Positions 1 through 9,108 of a stretch of 64,000 nt of DNA are shown in pieces (the stretch's first letter is position 1; every line of letters begins with the position of its first letter). The translations under genes were made by a program, and so were the position numbers. The notes beneath the pieces were generated by a model that worked only from the letters and a program-made list of their open reading frames with translations, was not told where the DNA came from and made no database searches. Source of the stretch: DAOTWP01 sp034435675 (lineage in GTDB: Bacteria > Chloroflexota > Anaerolineae > Aggregatilineales > Phototrophicaceae); the NCBI GenBank assembly GCA_034435675.1, contig DAOTWP010000155.1, positions 1 to 64,000 of the forward strand, read 5' to 3'.

Positions 1-1273
1 CGCTCAGTTCAAAGCGCACCATCAACTGTGCCCGCGCAGTTTCAACATCGGGTGCGCTGCGAATGGTGCGAATGATTTCGTCAATGTTGGAAACCGCCTT
101 GAGCAGCCCTTGCAGCACATGCGCGCGGGCACGCAGCTTATCCAACTCGAACTGCGAACGGCGTACAATGACCTCATAGCGGTGCTGCACATAAATCCAC
201 AGCGCACGCTTCAGACTCAGGGTGCGCGGCTCACCGTTTTCCAGCGCCAGCATTTGGATGCTGAATGTGCTTTGCATCTGGGTGTACTTGTACAACTGGT
301 TCAGGACCTTATTCGGCTGCGCGCCCTTCTTCAGTTCCACTACCAGCCGCAGCCCCTGCCGGTCAGACTCATCGCGCAGGTCACTGATCGCGTCGAGCTT
401 GCCTTCGCGCACGAGGGTGACAATACGCTCGATGATCGCAGTCTTGCTGACCTGATAGGGAATCGAATTAAAGGCAATCCGGAAACGCCCGTTCTTCATT
501 TCCTCGATTTCCCCATTGGCACGCACAATCACACGCCCGCGCCCGGTGGCATACGCCTCTTTCAACTCATCATTGAAAACCAGCGATGCGCCTGTCGGGA
601 AATCCGGTCCCTTGACGAACTGCATCAGGTCATCAACGGTGACATCTTCAATGTTGTGAGCGTTATCAATCAGATACACAATCGCCGCTGCCAGTTCGCG
701 CAGACTATGCGGCGGAATACTGGTCGCCATGCCCACCGCAATGCCGGAAGACCCATTGAGCAGCAAATTGGGCAGCCGCGCAGGCAGCACCGCTGGCTCC
801 TGCTGCGTACCGTCGTAGTTGTCATTGAAATCCACCGTATTCATGTTGATGTCTACGAGCAGTTCCTCGGCGATCTGCGCCAGCCGCGCCTCGGTATAAC
901 GCATCGCCGCCGGGCTGTCGCCATCAATACTGCCAAAATTGCCCTGCCCGTCCACCAGCATGTAGCGCAGCGAGAAATCCTGCGCCATGCGCGCCATCGC
1001 GTCATAGACAGCGCTGTCCCCGTGTGGATGATACTTGCCGAGGACTTCCCCGACGATACGCGCACTTTTCTTGTAGGCACTTCCGGCGCGTATGCCCATA
1101 TCGTACATCGCAAAGAGAATGCGCCGGTGTACCGGCTTCAAGCCATCCCGCGCATCTGGCAGCGCCCGCGCGACAATCACGCTCATGGCATAATCCAGAT
1201 AACTGCCACGCATCTCTTCGTTGATGTTGATCGGGCGAATTGTGCCAATATCGACCATCTGGGGAAACTCCAT
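1..1273 (-). CDS. gyrA: DNA gyrase subunit A (5' part; runs off window edge)
   Basis: Translating the minus strand from the ATG at 1273 gives an open frame of 424 residues that runs off the left edge. It is the N-terminal breakage-reunion domain of the type IIA topoisomerase that, with GyrB, introduces negative supercoils. Visible signatures are ARDGLKPVHRRILFAM (about residues 41-56), the quinolone-resistance region HPHGDSAVYDAM and the catalytic tyrosine in AAMRYTE (Tyr126). The QRDR positions equivalent to E. coli Ser83 and Asp87 are Ser87 and Asp91, so no classic resistance substitution is seen. ParC is the alternative, but the N-terminus (DYAMSVIVARALPDARDG, GQGNFGSIDGD) is typical GyrA. 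A 13-bp palindrome lies just upstream of the start. Confidence 0.95.
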   Translation of the reverse strand, partial: MEFPQMVDIGTIRPININEEMRGSYLDYAMSVIVARALPDARDGLKPVHRRILFAMYDMGIRAGSAYKKSARIVGEVLGKYHPHGDSAVYDAMARMAQDFSLRYMLVDGQGNFGSIDGDSPAAMRYTEARLAQIAEELLVDINMNTVDFNDNYDGTQQEPAVLPARLPNLLLNGSSGIAVGMATSIPPHSLRELAAAIVYLIDNAHNIEDVTVDDLMQFVKGPDFPTGASLVFNDELKEAYATGRGRVIVRANGEIEEMKNGRFRIAFNSIPYQVSKTAIIERIVTLVREGKLDAISDLRDESDRQGLRLVVELKKGAQPNKVLNQLYKYTQMQSTFSIQMLALENGEPRTLSLKRALWIYVQHRYEVIVRRSQFELDKLRARAHVLQGLLKAVSNIDEIIRTIRSAPDVETARAQLMVRFELS

Positions 1274-1277
1274 CCTG

Positions 1278-1290
1278 ATTGTACTACAAT
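1278..1290. promoter_or_regulatory. 13-bp palindrome in front of gyrA
   Basis: ATTGTACTACAAT is a perfect palindrome around a central C. It begins 5 bases upstream of the gyrA start codon, where the ribosome-binding site would lie. A minus-strand TATAAT (1302-1297) sits just upstream, but no good -35 box is visible. It could be an operator or chance. Confidence 0.3.
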
Positions 1291-1367
1291 CCCTTAATTA
1301 TACTAAAAAACGGTTTTGAACGCGAGATTAGGACACATGTTCGGACACATAAGGAGTAGAAAATCAC

Positions 1368-1844
1368 ATGCATTTCCCGCTTCGGAGAACACTGCTGCTT
1401 GCGCTGCTGCTGCTGGCAGGCTGCGCGACGCTGGCAGAAACCAGCGTAACGCTCTATACCACGCGCGCCCGCGCACAGGCTGCGGGCTTCGACTACACCG
1501 GGGCGATTGCCAGCATGGACGCGGCGCTGCTTGTGGCGCAAACAAACGGGTTTCCGGCGCGGCAGCGTGCCGAACTGTTTGCCCTGCGCGGGCAGATCAT
1601 TATACTCACTTACGAATGGGATCGGGCGCTGGCGGACTACAACACAGCGATTGCGCTTGACCCTACCTATGCCGACGCCTATTTCCTGCGGGGTGTGTTG
1701 TACTATTCGCTGGCGGAACGTGAACGAGCGCTGGCGGACTTTCAGCAGTATCTGGCGCTGGCGGCAGATGGACCCTACGCGGCACAGGCTGCGCAGTACA
1801 TCAGCAGCATCGAAACAGAGCTGCAAGCCCTGGGGGATGAGTAG
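1368..1844 (+). CDS. TPR-repeat lipoprotein
   Basis: A protein of 158 aa. The N-terminus is a signal peptide ending in a lipobox (LLLAGC, Cys at residue 19), so it is probably a membrane-anchored lipoprotein facing outside. The rest holds about three tetratricopeptide-like helical pairs (for example EWDRALADYNTAIALDPTYADAYF followed by RALADFQQYLALA, about residues 80-140), which normally form protein-protein scaffolds. An AAGGAG ribosome-binding site at about 1350-1355 lies 12 bases before the ATG. It is divergent from gyrA and upstream of the acylase pair. The partner is unknown. Confidence 0.75.
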   Translation: MHFPLRRTLLLALLLLAGCATLAETSVTLYTTRARAQAAGFDYTGAIASMDAALLVAQTNGFPARQRAELFALRGQIIILTYEWDRALADYNTAIALDPTYADAYFLRGVLYYSLAERERALADFQQYLALAADGPYAAQAAQYISSIETELQALGDE

Positions 1845-1850
1845 GTGTGC

Positions 1851-1902
1851 CCGATGCGATTAGCCCGACGCACATAGCCCGATGCGCATAGCCCGATGCC
1901 AT
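1851..1902. repeat. Imperfect 14-15 bp tandem repeat
   Basis: About four adjacent variants of AGCCCGATGCGCAT lie between the TPR lipoprotein and the first penicillin acylase gene. They could be a slipped-strand repeat in the leader of the acylase gene. No protein is encoded. Confidence 0.55.
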
Positions 1903-1993
1903 ACCCCCTTGCCGTACAAATTGGGTACAATGCCCGCCACGAAAGATTTCGTTTGAGCTTCTTCGCCTGAACTACTACTATGGAGTTTTTTCT

Positions 1994-4579
1994 ATGCGCA
2001 AAGTGCTGCGTTATTTACTGCTGTTTTTACTGTTCGTCGTACTGCTGCTGCTGGTCGGTGGATTCTTACTGTACAACGACATCACTACCGGACCCCTGCC
2101 CCAGCACAGTGGCGAACTAACCGCCGCCGGGCTGGATGCCCCGGTTGAAATTCTGCGCGATGAATGGGGTGTGCCGCACATCTACGCCAGCACCAGCCAC
2201 GACCTGTTTTTTGCGCAGGGGTTCACCCAGGCACAGGATCGTTGGTGGCAGATGGAGTTCTCGCGGCACATCGGGCGCGGTGCGATTCAGGAATTGACCG
2301 GGCTAAATGCCGGCGCCTATGACACCGACATTTTCATCCGGCGGCTCGGCTTGTATCAGGCAGCGCAGCGCGATTTTGAAAACTATTCCCCCGAAGCACA
2401 GGCGGCATTGCAGGCATTTGCCGACGGCGTTAACGCCTATCTCCTCAACCGCCCGGCGCGTTATCTGGCGATGGAATACTCCCTGCTCAGTGTAACCGGC
2501 GTCAGCATCACCGTAGAACCATGGACGCCGCTTGACACCATCGTATGGAGCAAAGTGATGGCGCTGAATCTCGATGGCAACCGGGGCGAAGAACTGGCGC
2601 GATCCGAAATGCTTGGCGCACTGGATCCCGAACTGGTGGATGCCTACTTCCCTACCTATCCTTACGATAGCAAGGCAACCATTGTCACCGAAGCAGATTT
2701 GCCGATCAGCGACGAGTCGCTGGGGGCTGCCGCCGCGTTGCCAGTGGACACAGCGGGCATTGCCGGAATCACCCGCGCGCAAACCGGACTGTACGGGCAG
2801 GAAACGGCATGGCTGCCCTTTGGCACGGGGAGCGGAATTGGCAGCAACAACTGGTCTGTGGCGGGCAGCAACACTGCCACCGGCACGCCGCTGCTCGCCA
2901 ATGACCCGCATCTGGGCATTCAGATGCCGTCTATCTGGTATGAGATTGGCTTGCACTGTGCGCCAGTCAGCGCCGAATGTCCCTATGACGTGGTGGGCTT
3001 TGCTTTTGCGCCCAGCCTCGCTGTGGTTATTGGGCATAATGCGCGCATTGCATGGGGTGTGACCACCTCTAACCTTGACACGCAGGATTATTACGAGATC
3101 ACGGTCAATCCCGATAATCCGCTGCAATACGAGTTTAACGGCGAATGGCTGGACATGACCACCCGCGAAGAAACGATCAACTTCGGCGATGGCGAACCGT
3201 CTGTGACCTTCACCGTGCGCGAAACCCGCTTTGGTCCCATCGTCACGGATAACAACCTGCGCGAAGATGGCACGCTGAGCGGCTATGACAGCGAACGCCC
3301 GCTGGCGCTGCGCTGGGCGGCGCTGGAACAGGGCACGCTGCTGGAAGCGCTGCTGCGCCTGAACCGCGCCGGGAACTGGGCGGAATTCCGCGAGGCGTTA
3401 CGCTACTGGGACGCGCCTTCGCAGAACTTCGTTTACGCCGATGTTGATGGCAACATTGGCTACCAGCTTCCGGGACGTGTGCCCGTGCGCGCCAGCGGGC
3501 ATACCGGCACTCTGCCTGTGCCCGGCAGCAGTGATGCGTATGACTGGCGCGGTTATGTGCCGTTTGACCTGATGCCGCGTGTTTACAATCCGGCGCGCGG
3601 GTATGTGCAGTCGGCAAACCAGGCAACCGTTATCCCGGTCTACTACGAACAATTGGGGGCACAGCTGGGACCTGAATATGGTGACGACCCGCAGCCGCAG
3701 TTCAGTTTCTCGTGGGATTACGGCTACCGGGGGGCACGCATTGTGGACCTGCTGGAAGCCACTGACCAGCACAGCACCCAATCGTTTGCCGCGATTCATG
3801 GCGACAATGAATTCACATTCGCACTGGAGATTCGCCCCTATCTGGAAAGCCTCGACTTCGGCAGCGATACCCTCAACGGCACCCGCGACTGGCTGCTGAC
3901 CTGGGATGCCCAGATGGACGCGGACAGCCCGCAGGCGGCATTCTTTGGGTTGTTCTTCGGACGGCTGATTGATCTGACCTACAATGATCAGCTCGCCGTA
4001 CTGAATCGCTCCGCCAGCAGCGGCAGTGACATCATGTGGACCACCGCCCTGCTGCTGGAACAACCAGAGCATGCGTGGTGGGATGATGTCAGCACGCCAG
4101 GCACCAGCGAAACCCGCGACGACATCCTGATCCGGGCATTCAGCGAGGGCTATGACTCCGCCGTTGAACGGTTGGGGGCAAACCGTGATGACTGGCGCTG
4201 GGGCACACTGCATACGGCAACATTCGTGAATAACCCGCTGGGCTTAAGCGGCATCGGGTTGATCGAAGGCATCGTGAACCGTGGTCCATTCCCGGTCAGC
4301 GGCGGGACAAGTATCGTTAATGCGACTGCATGGCAGAATGCAGGCGGCGGAGACTTTACCGTGCGCGCCGTCCCATCTATGCGCATGATCGTTGATCTGG
4401 GCGATCTGAGCAGCAGCCTGACGATCCATACTACCGGGCAAAGCGACCACCCGCGCAGCGCTCTGTACGATAACATGATTGATGAATGGACCGATATTGA
4501 GTATCACCCGATGCTCTGGACGCGGGAGCAGGTGGACGCCGCCGCGCGGGACCGCCTGACCTTGCAGCCGGGCGATTAA
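1994..4579 (+). CDS. Penicillin acylase family protein (membrane-anchored)
   Basis: An 861-aa precursor of the N-terminal-nucleophile hydrolase family S45, whose members hydrolyse amide bonds of beta-lactams, acyl-homoserine lactones or related N-acyl compounds. One N-terminal hydrophobic segment (residues 7-27, no clear cleavage site) suggests a membrane anchor with the enzyme outside. The alpha-chain region contains EILRDEWGVPHIYA and AQDRWWQMEFSRH. The autoprocessing site is GSNNW, giving Ser284 as the new N-terminal nucleophile of the beta chain. NDPHLGIQMPSIWYEIGLHC follows, as is usual. The length fits the family. The physiological substrate cannot be read from the sequence. It is followed at 82 bases by a paralogue. 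Confidence 0.92.
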   Translation: MRKVLRYLLLFLLFVVLLLLVGGFLLYNDITTGPLPQHSGELTAAGLDAPVEILRDEWGVPHIYASTSHDLFFAQGFTQAQDRWWQMEFSRHIGRGAIQELTGLNAGAYDTDIFIRRLGLYQAAQRDFENYSPEAQAALQAFADGVNAYLLNRPARYLAMEYSLLSVTGVSITVEPWTPLDTIVWSKVMALNLDGNRGEELARSEMLGALDPELVDAYFPTYPYDSKATIVTEADLPISDESLGAAAALPVDTAGIAGITRAQTGLYGQETAWLPFGTGSGIGSNNWSVAGSNTATGTPLLANDPHLGIQMPSIWYEIGLHCAPVSAECPYDVVGFAFAPSLAVVIGHNARIAWGVTTSNLDTQDYYEITVNPDNPLQYEFNGEWLDMTTREETINFGDGEPSVTFTVRETRFGPIVTDNNLREDGTLSGYDSERPLALRWAALEQGTLLEALLRLNRAGNWAEFREALRYWDAPSQNFVYADVDGNIGYQLPGRVPVRASGHTGTLPVPGSSDAYDWRGYVPFDLMPRVYNPARGYVQSANQATVIPVYYEQLGAQLGPEYGDDPQPQFSFSWDYGYRGARIVDLLEATDQHSTQSFAAIHGDNEFTFALEIRPYLESLDFGSDTLNGTRDWLLTWDAQMDADSPQAAFFGLFFGRLIDLTYNDQLAVLNRSASSGSDIMWTTALLLEQPEHAWWDDVSTPGTSETRDDILIRAFSEGYDSAVERLGANRDDWRWGTLHTATFVNNPLGLSGIGLIEGIVNRGPFPVSGGTSIVNATAWQNAGGGDFTVRAVPSMRMIVDLGDLSSSLTIHTTGQSDHPRSALYDNMIDEWTDIEYHPMLWTREQVDAAARDRLTLQPGD

Positions 4580-4661
4580 ACATGCGCTGGCACAGCGTTA
4601 ATCGGGGCGGCGCAGGCTGCCCTGCTAATACCGACCAGAAAAGACTGATTGGGAGAGATTC

Positions 4662-7232
4662 TTGAAGCGTTATACAGCAGTTGCAATGCTGGCATTGTTC
4701 GTACTCCTCGCTGCCGCGCCAGCCGCCGCGCAGCCGGGCACAGACACGCTGCCGCAGCACAGCGGCGAACTGACGGTTGCCGGTCTGCAAGATCGCGTGG
4801 AAATCCTGCGCGATCCGTTTGGGGTGGCGCACATCTACGCCAGCAGCACCCACGACCTGTTCTTTGCGCAGGGCTACACCCACGCGCAGGATCGCTGGTG
4901 GCAGATGGAATGGGCGCGGCATACCGGCTATGGCAGGTTGGGTGAACTGGCAGGCAGTTCGGTTGTCGCAAATGACATCTTCGTGCGCACGCTCGGTTCC
5001 CGCGCGGTGGTTGAGCAGGAATTCGCCGCACTGGAACCAGAAATGCAGCAGATTTTGCAGGCATTTGCCGATGGGGTGAATGCCTATCTGTTCAGCCGCG
5101 AGCCGGAAGCGCTGGCATATGAATACGGCGCACTACGCAGCGCCGGGATTACGATCACGGTAGAACCGTGGCAGCCCGCCGATACACTGATCTGGGGCAA
5201 AGTGATGCAGTTCAGCCTGGGCGGCAATTACGGCATTGAACTGCTGCTGAGCGAACTGTATACCCTCGACACCCTCACGCCCGAAATGATCGATCAATAT
5301 GCGCCGCCGTTCCCCTTTGGCACACGCCCGACCATCCTTTTCCCCGAAGACCTGCCAGTCAGCGCGGACTCGCTGGCAGACGCAGGCAGCGCCGGGCTGC
5401 CCGTGCGCGGCGGCATCATCGGCATTCACACCCGGCTGGCGGGCGGTGTCGCGGCGGGCGTTGATCTTGGCTTGGGACGCACGGGTTTCAACACGGCGGT
5501 GGGCAGTAATAACTGGGTGGTCAGCGGCGCGCTGACCGACAGCGGCATGCCCCTGCTGGCAAATGATCCGCATCTGAGCATCCAGATACCGTCTATCTGG
5601 TACGAAATCGGACTGCACTGCGCGCCAGTCAGCGCAGACTGCCCGTTTGACGTGGCGGGGTTCACCTTCCCCGCCAGTCCGGGTGTGACTATCGGGCATA
5701 ATGGGCGCATTGCATGGGGGGTCACCAACATCGGACCCGACGTGCAGGATCTGTACATGATCCGTGTGAATCCCGACAATCCGCTGCAATATGAATACAA
5801 CGGCGAGTGGCGCGACATGACCACGCGCGAGGAAGTGATTCTGTCCGGTGATGGCGCAGCACCGGTCACGATTACCGTGCGCGAAACCCACTTCGGTCCA
5901 ATCATCAACGACAACCAGCCTGTAAATGGCGAACTCGGCGGCTTCAACAACGAGAACCCGCTGGCGCTGCGCTGGACGGCATTGCAGCCGGGCGGGCTGG
6001 TGCGCGCGTCACTGGGGCTGAATCTGGCGCAGAACTGGCAGGAATTCCGTGAAGCACTGCGCTACTGGGATGCCCCCGCTCAGAACTTCGTCTATGCCGA
6101 CGTGGACGGCAATATCGGCTACCAGACACCGGGACGCCTGCCTGTGCGCGCGGGCGATCACAGCGGGCTGCTGCCCGTGCCGGGCTGGACTGATGAATAC
6201 GAGTGGCGCGGCTTCATTCCCTTTGACTCGCTGCCGCGCATCCTCAACCCTGAACGCGGCTTCATCGCCACCGCCAACCAGCCGGTTGTGCCGCCGGAAT
6301 ACTACGCGCAGCTTGCCGCCGACCTGGGCGCGGAATTTGGCGTCGACAGCAACTTCGCGCTGGGCTATTTCTTCGCTTACGGCTACCGCGCTGAACGCAT
6401 CGTCAACATGATCAGCGAATACGCGCCGCACACCGGCGAGACATTCGCGCAAATGCACGGCGACACCTACAACGCCAGCGCTGCCGAACTGCTGCCCTAT
6501 CTGGCGCCAATCAGCTTTGACAGTGCTATGCTCAACGAGGCGCGCGATTGGCTGCTCACTTGGGATTACCGCATGGATGCGGACAGCCCACAGGCAGCGC
6601 TGTACGGCTACTTCTGGATGCGGCTGGTTGACAACCTCTACAATGACCAGTTTGGCGCTGTATACCACGCCAGCGGCAATGACAACGAACTGTGGGGCAC
6701 TGCCCTGCTGATGCGCCAGCCAGACGCCGCATGGTGGGACGACATTAACACGACGGATGTGGTCGAAACCCGCGACGATATCCTGCGGCGCTCCTTCGGC
6801 GAGGCGTATGCGCTCACGGTAGAGGTGCTCGGCGCGGACTGGACGCTGTGGCAGTGGGGCGATCTGCACACCGCCACATTTGTCAGCCTGCCGTTAGGGC
6901 GCAGCGGTATTCCATTTGTGGAAGCCGCCGTCAACCGGGGACCTGTTGCGGTCAGCGGAGGGTCGGAAATCGTCAATGCGACAGGCTGGAACCTGTCACG
7001 CGGAGATTTCAGTGTGCGTTCTTTGCCCTCAATGCGGCTGATTATGGATTTGAGCGACTTCGACAGCAGTCTCAGCATTCATCCTACCGGGCAGAGTGGA
7101 CACCCCGGCAGTTTGAACTACTTTGACATGAACGAACTGTGGCGCACCACGCAGTATCGCAGCATGGTGTGGACGCGCACGCAGGTGGAAACTACCGCCG
7201 TCAACACACTGGTGCTGCTGCCGGGGGATTAA
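4662..7232 (+). CDS. Penicillin acylase family protein (secreted paralogue)
   Basis: An 856-aa S45 Ntn-hydrolase, clearly homologous along its whole length to the preceding gene (shared LPQHSGELT, HDLFFAQG, AQDRWWQME, GLHCAPVSA), so a tandem duplication. It starts with TTG, which is preceded by GGGAGAG at 4651-4657. Unlike its neighbour it has a classical cleavable signal peptide (MKRYTAVAMLALFVLLAAAPAAA, cut before QPGTD), suggesting release rather than anchoring. The self-cleavage motif is GSNNW with Ser282 as nucleophile. The two copies differ most between the alpha chain and the nucleophile, which suggests different acyl-group specificity. Quorum-signal acylase or beta-lactam acylase are both possible. 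Confidence 0.9.
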   Translation: MKRYTAVAMLALFVLLAAAPAAAQPGTDTLPQHSGELTVAGLQDRVEILRDPFGVAHIYASSTHDLFFAQGYTHAQDRWWQMEWARHTGYGRLGELAGSSVVANDIFVRTLGSRAVVEQEFAALEPEMQQILQAFADGVNAYLFSREPEALAYEYGALRSAGITITVEPWQPADTLIWGKVMQFSLGGNYGIELLLSELYTLDTLTPEMIDQYAPPFPFGTRPTILFPEDLPVSADSLADAGSAGLPVRGGIIGIHTRLAGGVAAGVDLGLGRTGFNTAVGSNNWVVSGALTDSGMPLLANDPHLSIQIPSIWYEIGLHCAPVSADCPFDVAGFTFPASPGVTIGHNGRIAWGVTNIGPDVQDLYMIRVNPDNPLQYEYNGEWRDMTTREEVILSGDGAAPVTITVRETHFGPIINDNQPVNGELGGFNNENPLALRWTALQPGGLVRASLGLNLAQNWQEFREALRYWDAPAQNFVYADVDGNIGYQTPGRLPVRAGDHSGLLPVPGWTDEYEWRGFIPFDSLPRILNPERGFIATANQPVVPPEYYAQLAADLGAEFGVDSNFALGYFFAYGYRAERIVNMISEYAPHTGETFAQMHGDTYNASAAELLPYLAPISFDSAMLNEARDWLLTWDYRMDADSPQAALYGYFWMRLVDNLYNDQFGAVYHASGNDNELWGTALLMRQPDAAWWDDINTTDVVETRDDILRRSFGEAYALTVEVLGADWTLWQWGDLHTATFVSLPLGRSGIPFVEAAVNRGPVAVSGGSEIVNATGWNLSRGDFSVRSLPSMRLIMDLSDFDSSLSIHPTGQSGHPGSLNYFDMNELWRTTQYRSMVWTRTQVETTAVNTLVLLPGD

Positions 7233-7260
7233 GCGGGGCAGCAGTCTATGGTTATAGTTC

Positions 7261-7284
7261 GGGGGCGGCGCAGATGTCGCCCCC
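7261..7284 (+). terminator. Hairpin after the acylase pair
   Basis: GGGGGCG (7261-7267) pairs perfectly with CGCCCCC (7278-7284) across a 10-base loop, 28 bases after the acylase stop. There is no clear U-tract, so termination is likely but not proven. Confidence 0.5.
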
Positions 7285-7328
7285 GCCTGTTTGCCGGGCA
7301 CAATCGCTGTGCCACAGCAATCGCTATG

Positions 7329-7556
7329 CTAAAGCGCCAACCGCCCGGTTGCCAGCAGCAGCGCAATCCCCAGCACGGTGACCGCCAGAAACAGAAACAT
7401 GGACAGAAACATACGTTCAACCGCTGTCATGCCCAGAAAACGGCGTTCCTCTGCGCGGGTTGCCCGGTCTGCCTCTTCCAGTTCGATCAGATCATCGTCA
7501 ATTTCGTCCTCAAATGAGGTATCTTTTACGCCGCGACGCAGTTCATCAAACGACAT
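7329..7556 (-). CDS. Small single-pass membrane protein
   Basis: A 75-aa protein with an acidic, charged N-terminal half (FEDEIDDDLIELEEADRATRAEERR) and one hydrophobic segment near the C-terminus (about residues 47-70). The ATG is preceded on the minus strand by AAGGAGCAAATTCG, a good ribosome-binding site. I do not recognise the family. It lies downstream of the 468-aa membrane protein on the same strand (gap 101 bases) and may share its transcript. Function unknown. Confidence 0.6.
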   Translation of the reverse strand: MSFDELRRGVKDTSFEDEIDDDLIELEEADRATRAEERRFLGMTAVERMFLSMFLFLAVTVLGIALLLATGRLAL

Positions 7557-7657
7557 CGAATTTGCTCCTTAAGACTTCCCCGAATACGGCTTCTCTCTGC
7601 ATTGTACGAGCGCTGCGCCTGCCGCGCAAAGGCAGCCCTAAACGCCCCTACGGGCGC

Positions 7658-9064
7658 TCAGTTCGCGCGCAGCCAGTTGTTGTCTACCAACCGGAACAGC
7701 ACCAGTTCCTGCCGGGCACTGTCCCCGCTGCCCACCTGCACCGTCGCGTTGAGCTGTGCCGTGCTGTCGGCGGCGCTGCTCAAGCGCACATCAATCACGA
7801 TGCGCTGCTCCGGCGGCAGATTGGCGTCATAGCGCTGCACGGCAGTCAGACGCACAGTTTCATCACGGGTATCGTACAACCGCAGAAAACTCGCTTCATC
7901 GCGCCGCGCAATCAGATCGTCTTCCAGCGCCAGCCGCCATGTCAAAAAGTCGCGCCAGTCAAGGCTGGCATCTGCCAGAGACGGCACGCCCAGTACGCCC
8001 GGCAGCACGCCCACACTGGCATCCGGCGTCAGTCCCCGCAGGAACTGCGCAGGCATTCCTGCGCCGTAGACCTGTGCCATGCTGTTGATCAGCAGCGTGT
8101 TGGTGTTGATCTCGACAAAGCCGCCGACCAGCCACGAGAGGAACGACTGGCGGAAATAGTAAGCGTCTGCCGGGTAGACCGGCGCAAGATTGTCAGACAC
8201 CAGCGCAATCAGGCGATCCGCCAGCAGATTGGCAACTTCAAGCTGCAAATCAATATTGAACGGCGTATCCAACCGTGTGCGCCCGGTATACGGTGAGGGC
8301 ACGCGCAGTGTCCAGATGTCGTTTGCCGCCCACGACACGGTCAAGCCGGGATCAGGTTCAATCTGCACATTTACACGCGGAATCTGTGTGCAGAGCAGCC
8401 GCTCACAGCCCAGCCGCAGCCAGCGCTCCAACCGCACGCCCAGTTCGACCGCCAGCGGGTCATCCACCCCCAGATAACGAATCGTCACATAATCGCCGCT
8501 GTAGCTGCCCGGTACACCCCAAAAGGTTGAGTCCAGTGGCACATGCAGCCAACCGCTTTGTCGCGGGGCATCGCTGCCTTCCGGCGGTTCGTCAAAACGC
8601 CAGTAGAACCACACGCGCGAATAAGGCACACCGTCAATGATTTCCTCCACCTGCACGCGCCCGCGCCGCCCATCCACTTCCACAGCGCGCACCGTGCCGG
8701 TCAGCAGCGCGTCATGTTCGCGCAGAAGCTGCTGGTACTGGTCGAACTGCTCCGCCTGTGCCGCCGCCCAATCCAGATTACCCTGATGCTGGAAATTCAT
8801 ATACGCGCGCTCGTCGCCGATGCGCAGCGCCGTAACCTCTGCCTGAACCGCATCTGTGAGCAGGGTTTCGTAATAGCGGTCAATATCTTCCAGGCGGCGA
8901 TTCACCGCAAACACGACCACACCGACCAGAAAAAGCAGCCCGACAATCACCAGCAAAAAGCGCAGCCGTGCAACCCGCCGTGCCCGCGCCGCAGCCGGGT
9001 CTTCCCCGCTGCTGTAGAGGTGCTCCTGTTCGGATTCAATTTCCCAATCCAGCCGAATGCCCAT
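7658..9064 (-). CDS. Hypothetical membrane-anchored extracytoplasmic protein
   Basis: A 468-aa protein: a short cytoplasmic N-terminus rich in Glu and Arg, one transmembrane helix (about residues 36-54), then a roughly 410-residue domain presumably outside the cell. That domain has a helical stretch (residues 60-120) followed by mixed beta-rich sequence. I see no HExxH or other catalytic signature and do not recognise the family. It lies 44 bases downstream of birA on the same strand, so the two are probably co-transcribed, with no obvious functional link. Confidence 0.7.
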   Translation of the reverse strand: MGIRLDWEIESEQEHLYSSGEDPAAARARRVARLRFLLVIVGLLFLVGVVVFAVNRRLEDIDRYYETLLTDAVQAEVTALRIGDERAYMNFQHQGNLDWAAAQAEQFDQYQQLLREHDALLTGTVRAVEVDGRRGRVQVEEIIDGVPYSRVWFYWRFDEPPEGSDAPRQSGWLHVPLDSTFWGVPGSYSGDYVTIRYLGVDDPLAVELGVRLERWLRLGCERLLCTQIPRVNVQIEPDPGLTVSWAANDIWTLRVPSPYTGRTRLDTPFNIDLQLEVANLLADRLIALVSDNLAPVYPADAYYFRQSFLSWLVGGFVEINTNTLLINSMAQVYGAGMPAQFLRGLTPDASVGVLPGVLGVPSLADASLDWRDFLTWRLALEDDLIARRDEASFLRLYDTRDETVRLTAVQRYDANLPPEQRIVIDVRLSSAADSTAQLNATVQVGSGDSARQELVLFRLVDNNWLRAN

Positions 9065-9108
9065 ATTATCGCAGTCCCTGTCTGCCCATACCGGACAGCG
9101 CCAGTTGG

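Noticed and set aside
110..1297. Long plus-strand reading frame of 395 codons
   Set aside because: It is antisense to gyrA and shows no recognisable domain; the high G+C third positions of gyrA keep this frame open.
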